A stretch of DNA of 64,000 nucleotides from Pseudoblastomonas marina. Its GTDB lineage: Bacteria > Pseudomonadota > Alphaproteobacteria > Sphingomonadales > Sphingomonadaceae. The DNA is taken from the NCBI RefSeq assembly GCF_014641655.1, contig NZ_BMID01000001.1, positions 1,354,427 through 1,418,426 of the forward strand, read 5' to 3'. Of the stretch, positions 15,648 through 28,054 are shown piece after piece (position 1 is the first letter of the stretch; the number at the start of each line of letters is the position of its first letter). The notes beneath the pieces are model-generated. The model did no database searches. It was not told the DNA's origin and saw nothing but the letters and a program-made list of their open reading frames with translations. Position numbers and translations under genes: made by a program.

Positions 15648-17411
15648 ATGCCCAATCTTCGGCTCGGCACGATCGGCATGGCAGCGGCGGCGGCGATCAC
15701 GACGATCCCCACCGCGGTTTCGGCCAATACCAGCACCGTCAGTTACTACCAGGCGCTGGCGGAGAGCCCCCGCGTGCCGGCGCTGCTGTCGGCCGAGGAC
15801 CGCGCCTATTACACCGAGCTGTTCGCCGCGATCCGGCGTGAGGACTGGCCAAGGGTCGAGGAACTGCTCGCCCAAGGCGATCGCGGCCCGATGCACCAGC
15901 TCGCAATGGCCGAATACTATCTCCACGCCAATTCGCCTGAAATCCCGCTCGACCGGCTGAACGACTGGCTCGCCCGCGGGACCGATCTCCCCCAGGCCGC
16001 ACAGATCGGCCGGCTCGCGATCCGGCGCGGGGCCGCGCAATTACCCGACCTGCCGGGAACCCGGCGCTTTTCTTCGACCGGCTACAGCCCGAAGCGGATC
16101 AAGCCGCGCTCGGTCGCAGACGGTTCGTTGCCTTCCGACGTCGAAGTGCGCATCCGCGACGCGATCACCAATGACGATCCGGCCGGCGCGCACGCACTGC
16201 TCGACGAGGTCGACCCGCAACTGGGGTCCGATGCGCGCGCCGAATGGCGCCAGCGCGTTGCGTGGAGCTATTATATCGAGAATCGCGACACCGAAGCGCT
16301 CGCGCTTGCTCGCACGATCGAACAGGATGGCGGCGGCGCATGGGTCGCCGAAGGCTGGTGGGTCGCCGGTCTTGCCGCATGGCGTCTGGGCGATTGCGCC
16401 ACCGCCGCCGACGCGTTCCAGCGCAGCGCCTATTGGTCGCAGAACGAGGAATTGAGTTCGGCCGCGCTCTACTGGCAGGCGCGCAGCCACATCCGCTGCC
16501 GCCAACCCGACCAGGCGCAGGGCCTGCTCCGCGATGCGGCCAATCGCGACGAGACGCTCTACGGCATGATCGCCGCCGCTGCGCTCGGCACCCAGCTGCC
16601 CGATCCGCATTACGGCCCCGATTTCTCCGCCGAGGACTGGCGCGAGCTTTCCAGGCTGCCGAACGTCCAGCTGGCGGTGAAGCTGGTCGAGCTCGATCGC
16701 GAAGGCCTGGCCGACGAGGTACTGCGCCACCAGGCCAAGATCGGCGACCCAAAGCAGCACCGCGCCCTCACCCGCCTCGCCCGCGAACTTGGCCTGCCGC
16801 AGACCCAGATCTGGATGGCCCACAACGCGCCGTCGGGCGGCGGTTACGAACCCGCGGCGCGCTATCCGGTTGTCCGGTGGCAGCCTGTCGGCGGCTGGCG
16901 GGTCGACCCTGCCCTCGCTTTCGCCCACGCATTGCAGGAATCGAATTTCCGCACCGCTGTGGTCAGCCCGGCAGACGCCAAGGGCCTGATGCAGATCACC
17001 CCGATCACGGTGCGCCAGCACGCCCCCTCACTCGGCATGAACGCCGGTGCCGTCGACCTGACCGATCCGCGGGTCAACCTTGCCTTCGGCCAGCGCAACC
17101 TCGAAATGCTGCGCGATACCTCCGCCACACGCGACAACCTGCTCAAGATCATGGCCGCCTATAATGCCGGTCTGACCCCGATCACCCGCTGGAACACCGA
17201 GATCGTCGACCAGGGCGATCCGCTGCTGTGGATGGAATCGATCCCCTATTGGGAAACCCGCGCCTACGTCTCGATCGTGCTCAAGAACTACTGGATGTAC
17301 GAACGCCAGGCGGGCGCATCCTCGGCCAGCCGGATGGCGCTCGCCAATGGCGAATGGCCGCGCTTCCCCGATGCACGCGGATCGGGTGGAGCCAGCGCCG
17401 CAAGCCGCTGA
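15648..17411 (+). CDS. Soluble lytic murein transglycosylase
   Basis: A 587-residue periplasmic enzyme that cleaves peptidoglycan glycan strands with formation of 1,6-anhydro ends. A signal peptide (about 1-26, ending TAVSAN) is followed by a long alpha-helical superhelix and then the SLT domain at about 415-540. That domain shows the catalytic glutamate in HALQESNFRT, then SPADAKGLMQITP and MAAYNAGLTPITRW. Size and layout match Slt70-type enzymes. The SLT domain lies near the C-terminus with a short serine/alanine-rich tail. The ATG follows the previous stop by 6 bases; no strong ribosome site is seen, which suggests coupling. Confidence 0.93.
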   Translation: MPNLRLGTIGMAAAAAITTIPTAVSANTSTVSYYQALAESPRVPALLSAEDRAYYTELFAAIRREDWPRVEELLAQGDRGPMHQLAMAEYYLHANSPEIPLDRLNDWLARGTDLPQAAQIGRLAIRRGAAQLPDLPGTRRFSSTGYSPKRIKPRSVADGSLPSDVEVRIRDAITNDDPAGAHALLDEVDPQLGSDARAEWRQRVAWSYYIENRDTEALALARTIEQDGGGAWVAEGWWVAGLAAWRLGDCATAADAFQRSAYWSQNEELSSAALYWQARSHIRCRQPDQAQGLLRDAANRDETLYGMIAAAALGTQLPDPHYGPDFSAEDWRELSRLPNVQLAVKLVELDREGLADEVLRHQAKIGDPKQHRALTRLARELGLPQTQIWMAHNAPSGGGYEPAARYPVVRWQPVGGWRVDPALAFAHALQESNFRTAVVSPADAKGLMQITPITVRQHAPSLGMNAGAVDLTDPRVNLAFGQRNLEMLRDTSATRDNLLKIMAAYNAGLTPITRWNTEIVDQGDPLLWMESIPYWETRAYVSIVLKNYWMYERQAGASSASRMALANGEWPRFPDARGSGGASAASR

Positions 17412-17414
17412 TGT

Positions 17415-17446
17415 GAAAAAGGGCGCCCCCTCGCGGGAACGCCCTC
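17415..17446 (-). terminator. Rho-independent terminator of greA
   Basis: On the minus strand AGGGCG and CGCCCT (17445-17440 and 17425-17420) form a hairpin with a GC-rich loop followed directly by TTTTT, 25 bases after the greA stop. On the plus strand no T run follows, so it mainly serves greA. Confidence 0.75.
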
Positions 17447-17470
17447 CATCGAATTGCGTGATTCAGCGAC

Positions 17471-17938
17471 TCAGACGAAGGCGACTTCGTCGACGAGATA
17501 GAACTTGTCGCCCGAAGGCACGGTGACCTCGATCTCGTCGCCCTTGGTCTTGCCGATCAGCGCGCGCGCAAGCGGGCTCGAATAGGTGATCCGGCCCTTC
17601 TTGGCGTCTGCCTCGGCCGGGCCGACGATCTGGTATTTGACCGGCTTGTCCTCATCGTCGAGCAGCGTGACGGTCGCGCCGAACACGATCTTGTCGCCCG
17701 ACAAGGTGGTCGGATCGATGATCTGCGCACGGCTGATCTGGTCCTCGAGCTCGCCGATCTGCGCCTCGACCTGGCCCTGGCGTTCCTTGGCGGCGTGGTA
17801 TTCGGCATTTTCCGACAAGTCGCCATGCGCGCGGGCTTCCTCGATCGCCTCGACGATCTTGGGGCGTTCGGCACGCAGCGCCTTGAGGTCCGCGGTCAGC
17901 TTTTCGTAGCCTTCCGCCAGCATCGGGACTTTATCCAT
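17471..17938 (-). CDS. greA: Transcription elongation factor GreA
   Basis: A 155-residue factor that rescues backtracked RNA polymerase by stimulating transcript cleavage. The N-terminal coiled coil (about 1-75) carries [17 protein letters not shown], whose acidic tip residues coordinate the catalytic magnesium. The C-terminal FKBP-like domain (80-155) has [19 protein letters not shown]. Length and motifs are standard. The ATG at 17938 has GGACGGAAG upstream. It lies 102 bases after carB and ends in a good terminator, so it may be expressed both with and without the car genes. Confidence 0.97.
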   Translation of the reverse strand: MDKVPMLAEGYEKLTADLKALRAERPKIVEAIEEARAHGDLSENAEYHAAKERQGQVEAQIGELEDQISRAQIIDPTTLSGDKIVFGATVTLLDDEDKPVKYQIVGPAEADAKKGRITYSSPLARALIGKTKGDEIEVTVPSGDKFYLVDEVAFV

Positions 17939-18040
17939 GGTCTTCCGTCCTTCCGGGCGAATTCCGTCAAAAGCCCGCTCTCCGCCCGGTACCGAAGCAC
18001 TAAGACGGCCGATTGTTGCAGTTTTCGGGAAGTTCGCTCT

Positions 18041-21000
18041 TTATTCGTCCGGGCTATAATAGTGTTGCAGCGCGCGCACTTCAAGCTCCCGCGAACCAAG
18101 CGCCTCGATCGCCTCCACCGCGGCCAGCCCGGCCGAGGCGGTGGTGTAGTAAGGCAACTTCAGTTCGAGCCCCGCTTGGCGGATCGATTGCGAGTCCTTG
18201 AGCGATTGCCAGCCCTCGGTGGTGTTGAGGATGAGGGCGATCTCGCGGTCGACGATCGCATCGACGATGTGCGGCCGCCCTTGCGCGACCTTGTTCACGC
18301 GTTCGACCGAAAGGCCCGCTTCGGTGAGAAAATCGTGCGTGCCGCCGGTGGCGACCACCTCGAAGCCCAAGGCGAGCAATTTCTTCACCCCGGGCAGGAT
18401 GATCGGCTTGTCGGTGTCCTTGACCGAGACGAACACCTTGCCGTCCTTCGGCAGCTTCACGCCTGCGCCCATCTGCGACTTGGCGAAGGCCATCGCGAAA
18501 TCGCGGTCGAGCCCCATCACCTCGCCGGTCGATTTCATCTCGGGCGAAAGCACCGGGTCGGTCCCGGGGAAGCGCGCGAAGGGGAACACCGCTTCCTTGA
18601 CCGCGATGTAATCCATCTTGCGCCGGATCTTCGGCAGGTCAGCGAGCTTTTCGCCGGCCATCACCCGCGCGGCGAACTTTGCGATCGGCTGTCCGATCGC
18701 CTTGGCGACGAAGGGGACGGTGCGGCTTGCGCGCGGGTTGACCTCGATCAGGTAGACCTCGCCGTCCTTGACCGCGAACTGCACGTTCATCAGGCCGACC
18801 ACGCCGAGCGACATCGCCAAGGCCTCGGCCTGGCGTTCCATCTCCTCGATGATCTCGGCCGGGAGCGAGTGCGGCGGCAGGGTGCACGCGCTGTCGCCCG
18901 AATGCACGCCGGCCTCCTCGACGTGCTGCATCACGCCCGCGATCACGACCTGCTCACCGTCGCACAGCGCATCGACATCGCATTCGACCGCATCGCGTAG
19001 ATACTGGTCGACCAGCACCGGGCTGTCGCCCGAGACGCTGACCGCGGTGCGAATGTAGTCGTCGAGCTGGGCTTCGCTGTCGACCACTTCCATCGCGCGC
19101 CCGCCGAGCACGTAGGAGGGGCGCAGCAACACCGGGTAGCCGATCCGCGAGGCCCAGGCGGCGGCCTCGTCGCGGTTGCGCGCGATGCCGTTCATCGGCT
19201 GCTTCAATTTCAGCTTGTTGACGAGCTTGGCGAAGCGTTCGCGATCCTCGGCAAGATCGATCGCGTCGGGACTAGTGCCGAGGATCGGGATGCCCGCCTT
19301 TTCCAGCGCTCCCGCGAGCTTGAGCGGGGTCTGTCCGCCGAACTGCACGATCACGCCGACGAGTTCGCCGTTCTCCTGCTCCTTGCGCAGGATCTCGAGC
19401 ACGTCCTCGGCGGTCAGCGGCTCGAAATAGAGCCGGTCGGAGGTATCGTAATCGGTGCTGACCGTCTCCGGGTTGCAATTGACCATGATCGTCTCCAACC
19501 CGGCCTCGCTGAGCGCGAAGCAGGCGTGGACGCAGCAATAGTCGAACTCGATCCCCTGCCCGATCCGGTTCGGACCGCCGCCGAGGATCACGATCTTGCG
19601 GCGGTCGGATGGTGCGGCCTCGTCCTCGGGCTCGCCGAAGCTCGGAGCCTCGTAGGTCGAATACATGTAGGGCGTGATCGCCTCGAACTCGGCGGCGCAG
19701 CTGTCGATCCGCTTGAACACCGGGCGCACGCCGAATTTCTCGCGCAGCTTGCGGACTTCCTCTTCGGAGGTCGCCCCGGCCATCGCGCGCAGGGCGTCGT
19801 GAAGCAGGCCAGAGGAACGCGCCTGCGTCTCGGCCATGCCGCCCGCCACGCCGACGCTGCGCACCGCGAGCGTCGCCAGCCGCCGGTCCGAAAAGCCCAT
19901 CGACTTTATCCGCCGCAATTCTTCGGCGCTGCGCGGCAGGCCCTCATGCGCGATCATGCTCTCTTCGTAGACGATCGCTTCGATCTGGCGGAGGAACCAC
20001 GGGTCGTAATGCGTGACCTCGTGGACTTCCTCGACGCTCAGCCCCTCGCGGAAGGCCTGCGCAACCTTGAGCAACCTGTCCGGCGTGCGCTGCGAAAGCT
20101 CGGCGACGATCCGGTCCTTCGCCATGCCTTCCAAAGGCAGATAGCGGTTGAAGCCGTCGAGATCGGTTTCGAGCCCGCGCAGCGCCTTCTGCATCGATTC
20201 CTGGAAGTTGCGGCCGATCGCCATCACCTCGCCGACCGACTTCATCGCGGTCGACAGCGAATTGTCGGCGCCCTTGAACTTCTCGAACGCGAAGCGCGGG
20301 ATCTTGGTGACGACGTAGTCGATCGTCGGCTCGAAGCTGGCAGGGGTCGCGCCGGTGATCTCGTTGGTCAACTCGTCGAGCGTGTAGCCGACGGCAAGCT
20401 TCGCCGCGACGCGCGCGATCGGGAAGCCGGTCGCCTTCGAGGCGAGCGCCGAGGAGCGCGAAACGCGCGGGTTCATCTCGATCACAATCAGGCGGCCATC
20501 CTTGGGATTGACCGCGAACTGGACGTTCGAACCGCCGGTCTCCACGCCGATCTCGCGCAGCACCTCGATCGAGGCGGTGCGCATGATCTGGTATTCTTTG
20601 TCGGTCAGCGTCAGCGCGGGGGCGACGGTGATGCTGTCCCCGGTATGCACGCCCATCGGATCGACGTTCTCGATCGAGCAGATGATGATGCAATTGTCCG
20701 CCCGGTCGCGGACCACCTCCATCTCGAATTCCTTCCAGCCGAGCAGCGATTCCTCGATCAGCACCTCGGTCGTGGGGCTGGCGTCTAGGCCCGAGCGCAC
20801 GATCCGCTCGAACTCGGCCTTGTTGTAGGCGATGCCACCGCCGGTGCCGCCGAGCGTGAAGCTCGGGCGGATGATGGCCGGAAGCCCGGTGCGTTCGAGC
20901 ACCTTGAACGCCTCGTCGACCGAATTGGCGATGCCCGAACGGGCGCTTTCGAGACCGATCTTGTCCATCGCCTCGCGGAACAGCTGGCGGTCCTCGGCCT

Positions 21001-21373
21001 TGTCGATCGCCTTCGCATCGGCACCGATCATCTGGACGCCGAATTTCTCGAGCGTGCCGTCCTTGTTGAGTGAGAGCGCGCAATTGAGCGCTGTCTGCCC
21101 GCCCATCGTCGGCAGCACCGCGTCGGGGCGTTCCTTCTCGATGATCTTGGCGACGACCTCGGGGGTGATCGGCTCGATATAGGTCGCATCGGCGAACTCG
21201 GGATCGGTCATGATCGTCGCCGGGTTCGAATTGACGAGGACGACGCGATAGCCCTCCTCCTTCAACGCCTTGATCGCCTGCGTGCCCGAATAATCGAACT
21301 CGCACGCCTGCCCGATCACGATGGGGCCCGCGCCGATGACGAGGATGGAGGAAATGTCAGTGCGTTTGGGCAT
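18041..21373 (-). CDS. carB: Carbamoyl-phosphate synthase large subunit
   Basis: A 1110-residue subunit that makes carbamoyl phosphate from bicarbonate, ATP and ammonia for pyrimidine and arginine synthesis. Two homologous ATP-grasp halves are seen: [22 protein letters not shown] at the start of the first (quoted motif core [11 protein letters not shown]), and [18 protein letters not shown] at the start of the second. A C-terminal MGS-like regulatory domain ([14 protein letters not shown] and GTHDFL) follows. [13 protein letters not shown] and [15 protein letters not shown] are the ATP-binding loops. It overlaps carA by one base (TAATG) in the standard carAB order. The length is that typical of alphaproteobacteria. 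Confidence 0.98.
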   Translation of the reverse strand: MPKRTDISSILVIGAGPIVIGQACEFDYSGTQAIKALKEEGYRVVLVNSNPATIMTDPEFADATYIEPITPEVVAKIIEKERPDAVLPTMGGQTALNCALSLNKDGTLEKFGVQMIGADAKAIDKAEDRQLFREAMDKIGLESARSGIANSVDEAFKVLERTGLPAIIRPSFTLGGTGGGIAYNKAEFERIVRSGLDASPTTEVLIEESLLGWKEFEMEVVRDRADNCIIICSIENVDPMGVHTGDSITVAPALTLTDKEYQIMRTASIEVLREIGVETGGSNVQFAVNPKDGRLIVIEMNPRVSRSSALASKATGFPIARVAAKLAVGYTLDELTNEITGATPASFEPTIDYVVTKIPRFAFEKFKGADNSLSTAMKSVGEVMAIGRNFQESMQKALRGLETDLDGFNRYLPLEGMAKDRIVAELSQRTPDRLLKVAQAFREGLSVEEVHEVTHYDPWFLRQIEAIVYEESMIAHEGLPRSAEELRRIKSMGFSDRRLATLAVRSVGVAGGMAETQARSSGLLHDALRAMAGATSEEEVRKLREKFGVRPVFKRIDSCAAEFEAITPYMYSTYEAPSFGEPEDEAAPSDRRKIVILGGGPNRIGQGIEFDYCCVHACFALSEAGLETIMVNCNPETVSTDYDTSDRLYFEPLTAEDVLEILRKEQENGELVGVIVQFGGQTPLKLAGALEKAGIPILGTSPDAIDLAEDRERFAKLVNKLKLKQPMNGIARNRDEAAAWASRIGYPVLLRPSYVLGGRAMEVVDSEAQLDDYIRTAVSVSGDSPVLVDQYLRDAVECDVDALCDGEQVVIAGVMQHVEEAGVHSGDSACTLPPHSLPAEIIEEMERQAEALAMSLGVVGLMNVQFAVKDGEVYLIEVNPRASRTVPFVAKAIGQPIAKFAARVMAGEKLADLPKIRRKMDYIAVKEAVFPFARFPGTDPVLSPEMKSTGEVMGLDRDFAMAFAKSQMGAGVKLPKDGKVFVSVKDTDKPIILPGVKKLLALGFEVVATGGTHDFLTEAGLSVERVNKVAQGRPHIVDAIVDREIALILNTTEGWQSLKDSQSIRQAGLELKLPYYTTASAGLAAVEAIEALGSRELEVRALQHYYSPDE

Positions 21374-22539
21374 TATCCGAGCATCCCAACGAATTTCTCA
21401 AAGAGATAAAAACTGTCCTGCGGGCCGGGGCTGGCTTCGGGGTGGTACTGGACGCCGAAGGCGCGCTTGCCCTTGATGGCGATGCCGCAGTTCGAGCCGT
21501 CGAACAGCGAGATATGGGTTTCCAGCACGTCGTCGGGCAGCGTGTCGTTATCGACCGCGAAGCCGTGGTTCATGCTGGTTATCTCGACCACGCCTGAATC
21601 GAGCCGCTTGACCGGGTGGTTCGCGCCGCGGTGGCCCTGGTGCATCTTGGTCGTCTTCGCCCCCGCCGCGATGGCGAGCATCTGGTGGCCGAGACAGATG
21701 CCGAAGATCGGCATGTCCTTGTCGAGCAATTCGCGGATAACCGGCACCGCATATTCGCCCGTTGCCGCCGGATCGCCGGGGCCGTTGGAAAGGAACACGC
21801 CGTCGGGCTTCTCCGCCATAACCTGTTCGACGGTTGCGGTTGCGGGTAGCACCGTCACCCTCGCCCCGGCGCGTACGAGGTTGCGGTAGATATTGTCCTT
21901 CGAGCCGTAATCGATCGCGACGACGTGGGGCTTGGCATCGCGGGGCGCGCGGCCATAGCCCTTGCCCAGCGTCCAGGCGCCGCCTTCCCAGTTTTCCTGC
22001 TTCTCGCGGCTGACGCGCTTGGCGAGGTCCATGCCCTCGAGGCCGGGCCATTCGGCGGCGCGCTTTTCCAGCGCCTTCAGGTCGAACTTGCCGTTGGGCG
22101 CATGCGCGATCACCGCGTTGGGCGCGCCCGACTGGCGGATGCGCCGGGTCAGTGCGCGGGTATCGACACCGGCGAGTCCGATCTTGCCGTGGCGCGCCAT
22201 CCAGGCGGTGAAATCCTCGGCGCTGCGGAAATTGCTGGGCGCGGTGATATCCTCGCGCACAACGCAGCCCAGTGCGGCCTCGACCTTGCTCTCGATATCC
22301 TCCTCGTTCGCGCCGACATTGCCGATATGCGGGAAGGTGAAGGTGACGATCTGCTTGGCGTAGGAGGGATCGGTCATCACCTCCTGATAGCCAGTCATCG
22401 CGGTGTTGAAGCACACCTCGCCGACCGCCTCGCCGGTGGCGCCGAATCCCTTGCCCCAGATATGGGTGCCATCCGCCAATACGAGGACGCCGGTGGCCCC
22501 GGCTGGCGGGCGCGCGTGGCGAAAGGCGGATAGGGCCAT
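21373..22539 (-). CDS. carA: Carbamoyl-phosphate synthase small subunit (glutamine amidotransferase)
   Basis: A 388-residue glutaminase subunit delivering ammonia to CarB. The N-terminal CPSase domain includes [20 protein letters not shown] and [13 protein letters not shown]. The C-terminal class I amidotransferase has the nucleophile cysteine in GICLGHQM and the His-x-Glu pair in [12 protein letters not shown], so the triad is complete. The ATG at 22539 opens into a 158-base divergent spacer shared with the YqeY gene; I see no attenuator or pyrimidine box there. The gene is coupled to carB through TAATG. Confidence 0.98.
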   Translation of the reverse strand: MALSAFRHARPPAGATGVLVLADGTHIWGKGFGATGEAVGEVCFNTAMTGYQEVMTDPSYAKQIVTFTFPHIGNVGANEEDIESKVEAALGCVVREDITAPSNFRSAEDFTAWMARHGKIGLAGVDTRALTRRIRQSGAPNAVIAHAPNGKFDLKALEKRAAEWPGLEGMDLAKRVSREKQENWEGGAWTLGKGYGRAPRDAKPHVVAIDYGSKDNIYRNLVRAGARVTVLPATATVEQVMAEKPDGVFLSNGPGDPAATGEYAVPVIRELLDKDMPIFGICLGHQMLAIAAGAKTTKMHQGHRGANHPVKRLDSGVVEITSMNHGFAVDNDTLPDDVLETHISLFDGSNCGIAIKGKRAFGVQYHPEASPGPQDSFYLFEKFVGMLG

Positions 22540-22697
22540 GTTTGGGGCGCTCCGTTAAGCAGTTGTCCGGCGATGTCGCTAAGTCGTGACCGCTAGGGAA
22601 GCGCCTCCCGCCGGTCAAGCTGTCAAAACGCGTTTCATCGCCTATATCGCCTCCATCCGGCGATCCGCCGCAATATTTCCACAGGAACGAGAGACCC

Positions 22698-23150
22698 ATG
22701 ATCCGCGAGAACCTCAAAGCCGCCCAGATCGAAGCGATGAAGAACAAGGACAAGGCGCGCCTCGGCGCGATCCGCATGATCCTGGCGAAGGTAAAGGACC
22801 GCGATATCGAGCTGCGCACCGCCAGCGAACAGCCCGACGACGACGTGCTCGTCACCGAAGTGCTGATGAAGATGGCCAAGCAGCGCCGCGAATCGATCCA
22901 GATGTTCGAAGACGGCGGCCGAGCCGAAAAAGCAGCCGAGGAACAGGCCGAACTCGACGTGATCGAGGACTTTCTGCCCAAGCAGATGGACGAGGGCGAG
23001 ATGAAGGCCGCGATCGCGCAGGTGAAGACCGATGTCGGTGCCGAGAGCATCAAGGACATGGGCAAGGTCATGGCCGAGCTGAAGACGCGCCATGCCGGGC
23101 AGATGGATTTCGGCAAGGCCAGCGGGCTCGTCAAAGCGAGTTTTGGTTAA
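22698..23150 (+). CDS. GatB/YqeY domain protein
   Basis: A 150-residue helical protein with the YqeY domain, homologous to the C-terminal tRNA-binding tail of GatB. It has MIRENLKAAQIEAMKNKDK, ETVL-like VTEVLMKMAKQRRESI, LDVIEDFLPKQM, and the C-terminal KDMGKVMAEL and GLVKASF. Its molecular function is unproven; a role around tRNA or translation is usually assumed. In many bacteria yqeY lies between rpsU and dnaG. Here rpsU is absent and a lipoprotein gene stands between it and dnaG, but the dnaG-rpoD order downstream is kept. The ATG at 22698 has GAACGAGAG upstream. Confidence 0.93.
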   Translation: MIRENLKAAQIEAMKNKDKARLGAIRMILAKVKDRDIELRTASEQPDDDVLVTEVLMKMAKQRRESIQMFEDGGRAEKAAEEQAELDVIEDFLPKQMDEGEMKAAIAQVKTDVGAESIKDMGKVMAELKTRHAGQMDFGKASGLVKASFG

Positions 23151-23204
23151 CCGGAACCGCCTTGCTCTCCCGTGAGTCGTAACGGCAAACAGGGGAGAAA
23201 TCGC

Positions 23205-23945
23205 ATGATCCGCACCGCAATCCCGCTCGCAGCCTGCGCAGCGCTGGCGCTGGCCGCCTGCGCCGAGGACCCGAGTACGGTCGCAGGTACCGACGAGACC
23301 GATCTCGACAACGTCGACACCGAGTCCGAGCGCGAGGCCGCAGCGGCTGCGCTCGAAGCGGGCGATTTCGCCAATCTCGAACTCGGCGCGAAGATCGTCG
23401 GGCCACAGGGGCCAGAGGTGAAGACCACGCTGTCGAACGACGCCGGTATCTTTGCCGACATCACCTCCTACGTCGCCTGCCCCGCCGAGATGTCGACCTG
23501 CGACCCCGCCACCGCACCGCGCGGCACGGTCTACACCTATGTCCACATCGTCTATCCGGGCGAAGACAACGATCCGACCACCGGTGCGGGCGACGGCGCG
23601 GATTCGTCCGATGTAGAACGCGCCACGCTGTTCCGCATGAACCGCCCGGCCACCGGATTCACGGGCACCGCCGGGTATGCCAAGGCAGAGGCGCTCGCGG
23701 CGATCGGCGAGAAGGCCGATATCGTGATCACCTGCGACGACGGTGCGCTCGCATGGACGATCTCGGCCGGTGACGGCGGCAACCAGTGGGAAGCGAGCGA
23801 GCCGCTGACCTTCTATTGGCAATCGACCGTCCCGCCCGCCGGCCCCGCTAGCGCCTACGCGATCGACGCCGACGGTATCCGTGCGACCGGCGACGGCCCC
23901 TATCCGGGCGACGGACAAGGCTCGGCCAACGCCTGCCTTGGGTGA
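23205..23945 (+). CDS. Putative lipoprotein, unknown function
   Basis: A 246-residue exported protein. The N-terminus MIRTAIPLAACAALALAAC ends in a lipobox with Cys19, so it should be a lipoprotein. The start at 23205 has AGGGGAGA 6 bases upstream, better than the ATG eleven codons earlier. After an acidic linker (residues ~20-45) come a segment with a cysteine pair (YVACPAEMSTCDP, possibly a disulfide), a beta-rich core, one further cysteine in VITCDDG and a C-terminal GQGSANACLG. I recognise no domain family. It sits between yqeY and dnaG, which is unusual for this cluster. Confidence 0.75.
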   Translation: MIRTAIPLAACAALALAACAEDPSTVAGTDETDLDNVDTESEREAAAAALEAGDFANLELGAKIVGPQGPEVKTTLSNDAGIFADITSYVACPAEMSTCDPATAPRGTVYTYVHIVYPGEDNDPTTGAGDGADSSDVERATLFRMNRPATGFTGTAGYAKAEALAAIGEKADIVITCDDGALAWTISAGDGGNQWEASEPLTFYWQSTVPPAGPASAYAIDADGIRATGDGPYPGDGQGSANACLG

Positions 23946-25876
23946 TCGGACACACTCGACTTTAGCGGGCTGCGGCGGCTAAACGTGGAGGGCAATGCTC
24001 TCCCCCCAATGGCTCGATCAACTGCGCAACGCGATCACGCTGTCCACCCTGATCGGGCGGACGGTGAAGCTCCAGCGCGCGGGCCACGAGTTCAAGGCGT
24101 GCTGCCCGTTTCATGACGAGAAGACGCCGAGCTTTTACGTCAACGACCAGAAGGGCTTCTACCATTGTTTCGGCTGCGAGGCGCATGGTGATGCGATCCG
24201 CTGGATGACCGAGCAACAGGGCCTCCAGTTCATGGACGCGGTGAAGGAGCTGGCGCTGATCGCCGGGATGGACGTGCCCGCGCCCGACCCGCGCACCGCC
24301 AAGCGGCAGGAAGAGGCCAAAGGCCTGCGGGATCTGATGGACGCCGCGCAGACCTGGTTCCGCGCCAATCTCGACGGATCGCAGGGGGCCGAGGCGCGCG
24401 CCTATCTCGAACGACGCGGCATTTCGGCCAGGACGATCGAAATCTTCGGCTTCGGTTACGCGCCCGAGGATCGCACCTCGCTGGGCAAGGCGCTGAGCGA
24501 TTATCCCAAGGAGATGCTGGTCGAAGGGGGCCTGCGAATAGAGGTCGAAGGCAAGGAGCCCTACGATCGGTTCCGCGGGAGGCTGATGCTGCCGATCCGC
24601 GACCCGCGCGGGCGGGTGATCGCGTTCGGCGGGCGCATCCTGAAGGATGTCGAGGGCGCGCCCAAATACCTCAACTCGCCCGACACGCCGCTGTTCGACA
24701 AGGGGCGCAACCTCTACAATTTCGACCGCGCCGGTCCGCTCGCGCGCAAGAGCGGGCGGTTGCTCGTGGTCGAAGGCTACATGGACGCGATCGCCTGCGC
24801 GGCGGCGGGGATCGAGGAAGTCGTCGCGCCGCTCGGCACCGCGCTGACCGAGCACCAGCTCGGACTGCTGTGGCGCGTGGTCGACGTGCCGATCCTGTGC
24901 CTCGATGGTGACAGTGCTGGCCAGCGCGCGGCGATGCGCGCGGTGAGCCGTGCCCTTCCCCTGCTCGCTCCAGGCAAGAGCCTGCGGATCGCGGTGCTGC
25001 CCAAGGGCCAGGACCCCGACGATCTGCTCAGGGCGCGCGGCAAGGGCGCCCTCCTCGAGGTGATCGAACAGGCGCGCCCGATCACCCAAGTGCTGTGGGA
25101 TCACGAAAGCGCCGCGGGGCCGCTCGACACACCCGAGCAGAAAGCCGGCCTCAAGGCGCGGCTGATGGAGCATGTCGACGCGATCGCGCATCCCGACATC
25201 CGTTCGCTCTACAAACGCGAACTGATGGATCGGTTCTCGGCCTATGCCTTCCCGCGCCGCGAGTTCAAGCCGCGCCAGTTTCAGCCGCGCGGCAAGTGGT
25301 CCGGCAAGCCCGCACCCGCGAGCCGCCCCTCCGCTTCGAGCGCTTCGCGCCTGTCGGCCGCATCGGGCGGAGGATTGCGCGACCGGCTGGCCAATGCGGT
25401 GCTCGCCGGGCTCGAACGTTTCCCCGATGAAATCGACCGCCATGCCGAGGCGATCGCAGGTGTCGAATTCGCTCTGCCCGAACAGCGCGCTACGGCGACT
25501 CGCCTTTTGGAGCGCGCCGCGCTTGACACGGAAGGGCAAACGCCCACATTGGGCGAACCGGACCAAGAACCGCCCGCGCAACGAACACAAGCGGGGCTAC
25601 CCTTGTCCTTCCTGGCCGACGATGCAGACCCCGCACAAGCGGTGAGCGATCTGGCCGAGGCTGTGGCGCTGCTGGTCGAACGACCGGCGCTCGACGCAGC
25701 ACTCGCCGATGCCGCCGCCCGGTTCGACACCGATCCCGAGGGAGCATTTGCCGATCAGCAGCGTTTGCTGACCAGGAAGCAGGAATTCGAGGAGCGTTTG
25801 CGGCAGATATCGGCCGCACGCGCGACGGAGCCGGCTAACGGCTCCGCTGGCGATGAAATTTTATTGCAGGGCGAGC

Positions 25877-27895
<2,019 letters not shown>

Positions 27896-27907
27896 GCGCT
27901 TCGCCAA

Positions 27908-27921
27908 CCAGGCAGGCCTGG
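27908..27921 (+). other. Weak hairpin after rpoD
   Basis: CCAGGC-AG-GCCTGG is a perfect short inverted repeat 13 bases after the rpoD stop. The loop is tight and no T run follows, so termination here is uncertain. Confidence 0.3.
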
Positions 27922-28036
27922 CAAATTACCCGCTAGTCGGAACCGCCACTCACCTCGCGGATTGCGAAGGTGCGCCCGAACGAACGTGTCGCACCTGCGC
28001 AGCCATGTTGCGCAGATTGGAGGGATCGTCATAGCC

Positions 28037-28054
28037 ATGGTGTTGCTTACGTGA
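28037..28054 (+). other. Possible five-codon leader ORF in front of the HWE kinase
   Basis: ATG GTG TTG CTT ACG TGA follows GGAGGG with a 12-base spacer, and its stop overlaps the kinase GTG as GTGA. It may couple translation into a kinase start that has no ribosome site of its own. It could equally be chance. Confidence 0.3.

Noticed and set aside
19526-20788. 420-residue frame inside carB on the other strand
   Set aside because: It is the antisense shadow of a highly conserved enzyme.
22540-22697. Possible regulatory RNA upstream of carAB
   Set aside because: I looked for an attenuator or riboswitch-like fold in the divergent spacer and saw no convincing stem or leader peptide.
23159-23190. 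GGAAC before the lipoprotein gene
   Set aside because: No CGTT-like -10 box lies at 16-17 bases; the nearest is too far.
27939-27963. GGAAC-N16-GATT before the HWE kinase
   Set aside because: The -35 box fits EcfG but the -10 box matches only two of four bases, so I did not list it as a promoter.
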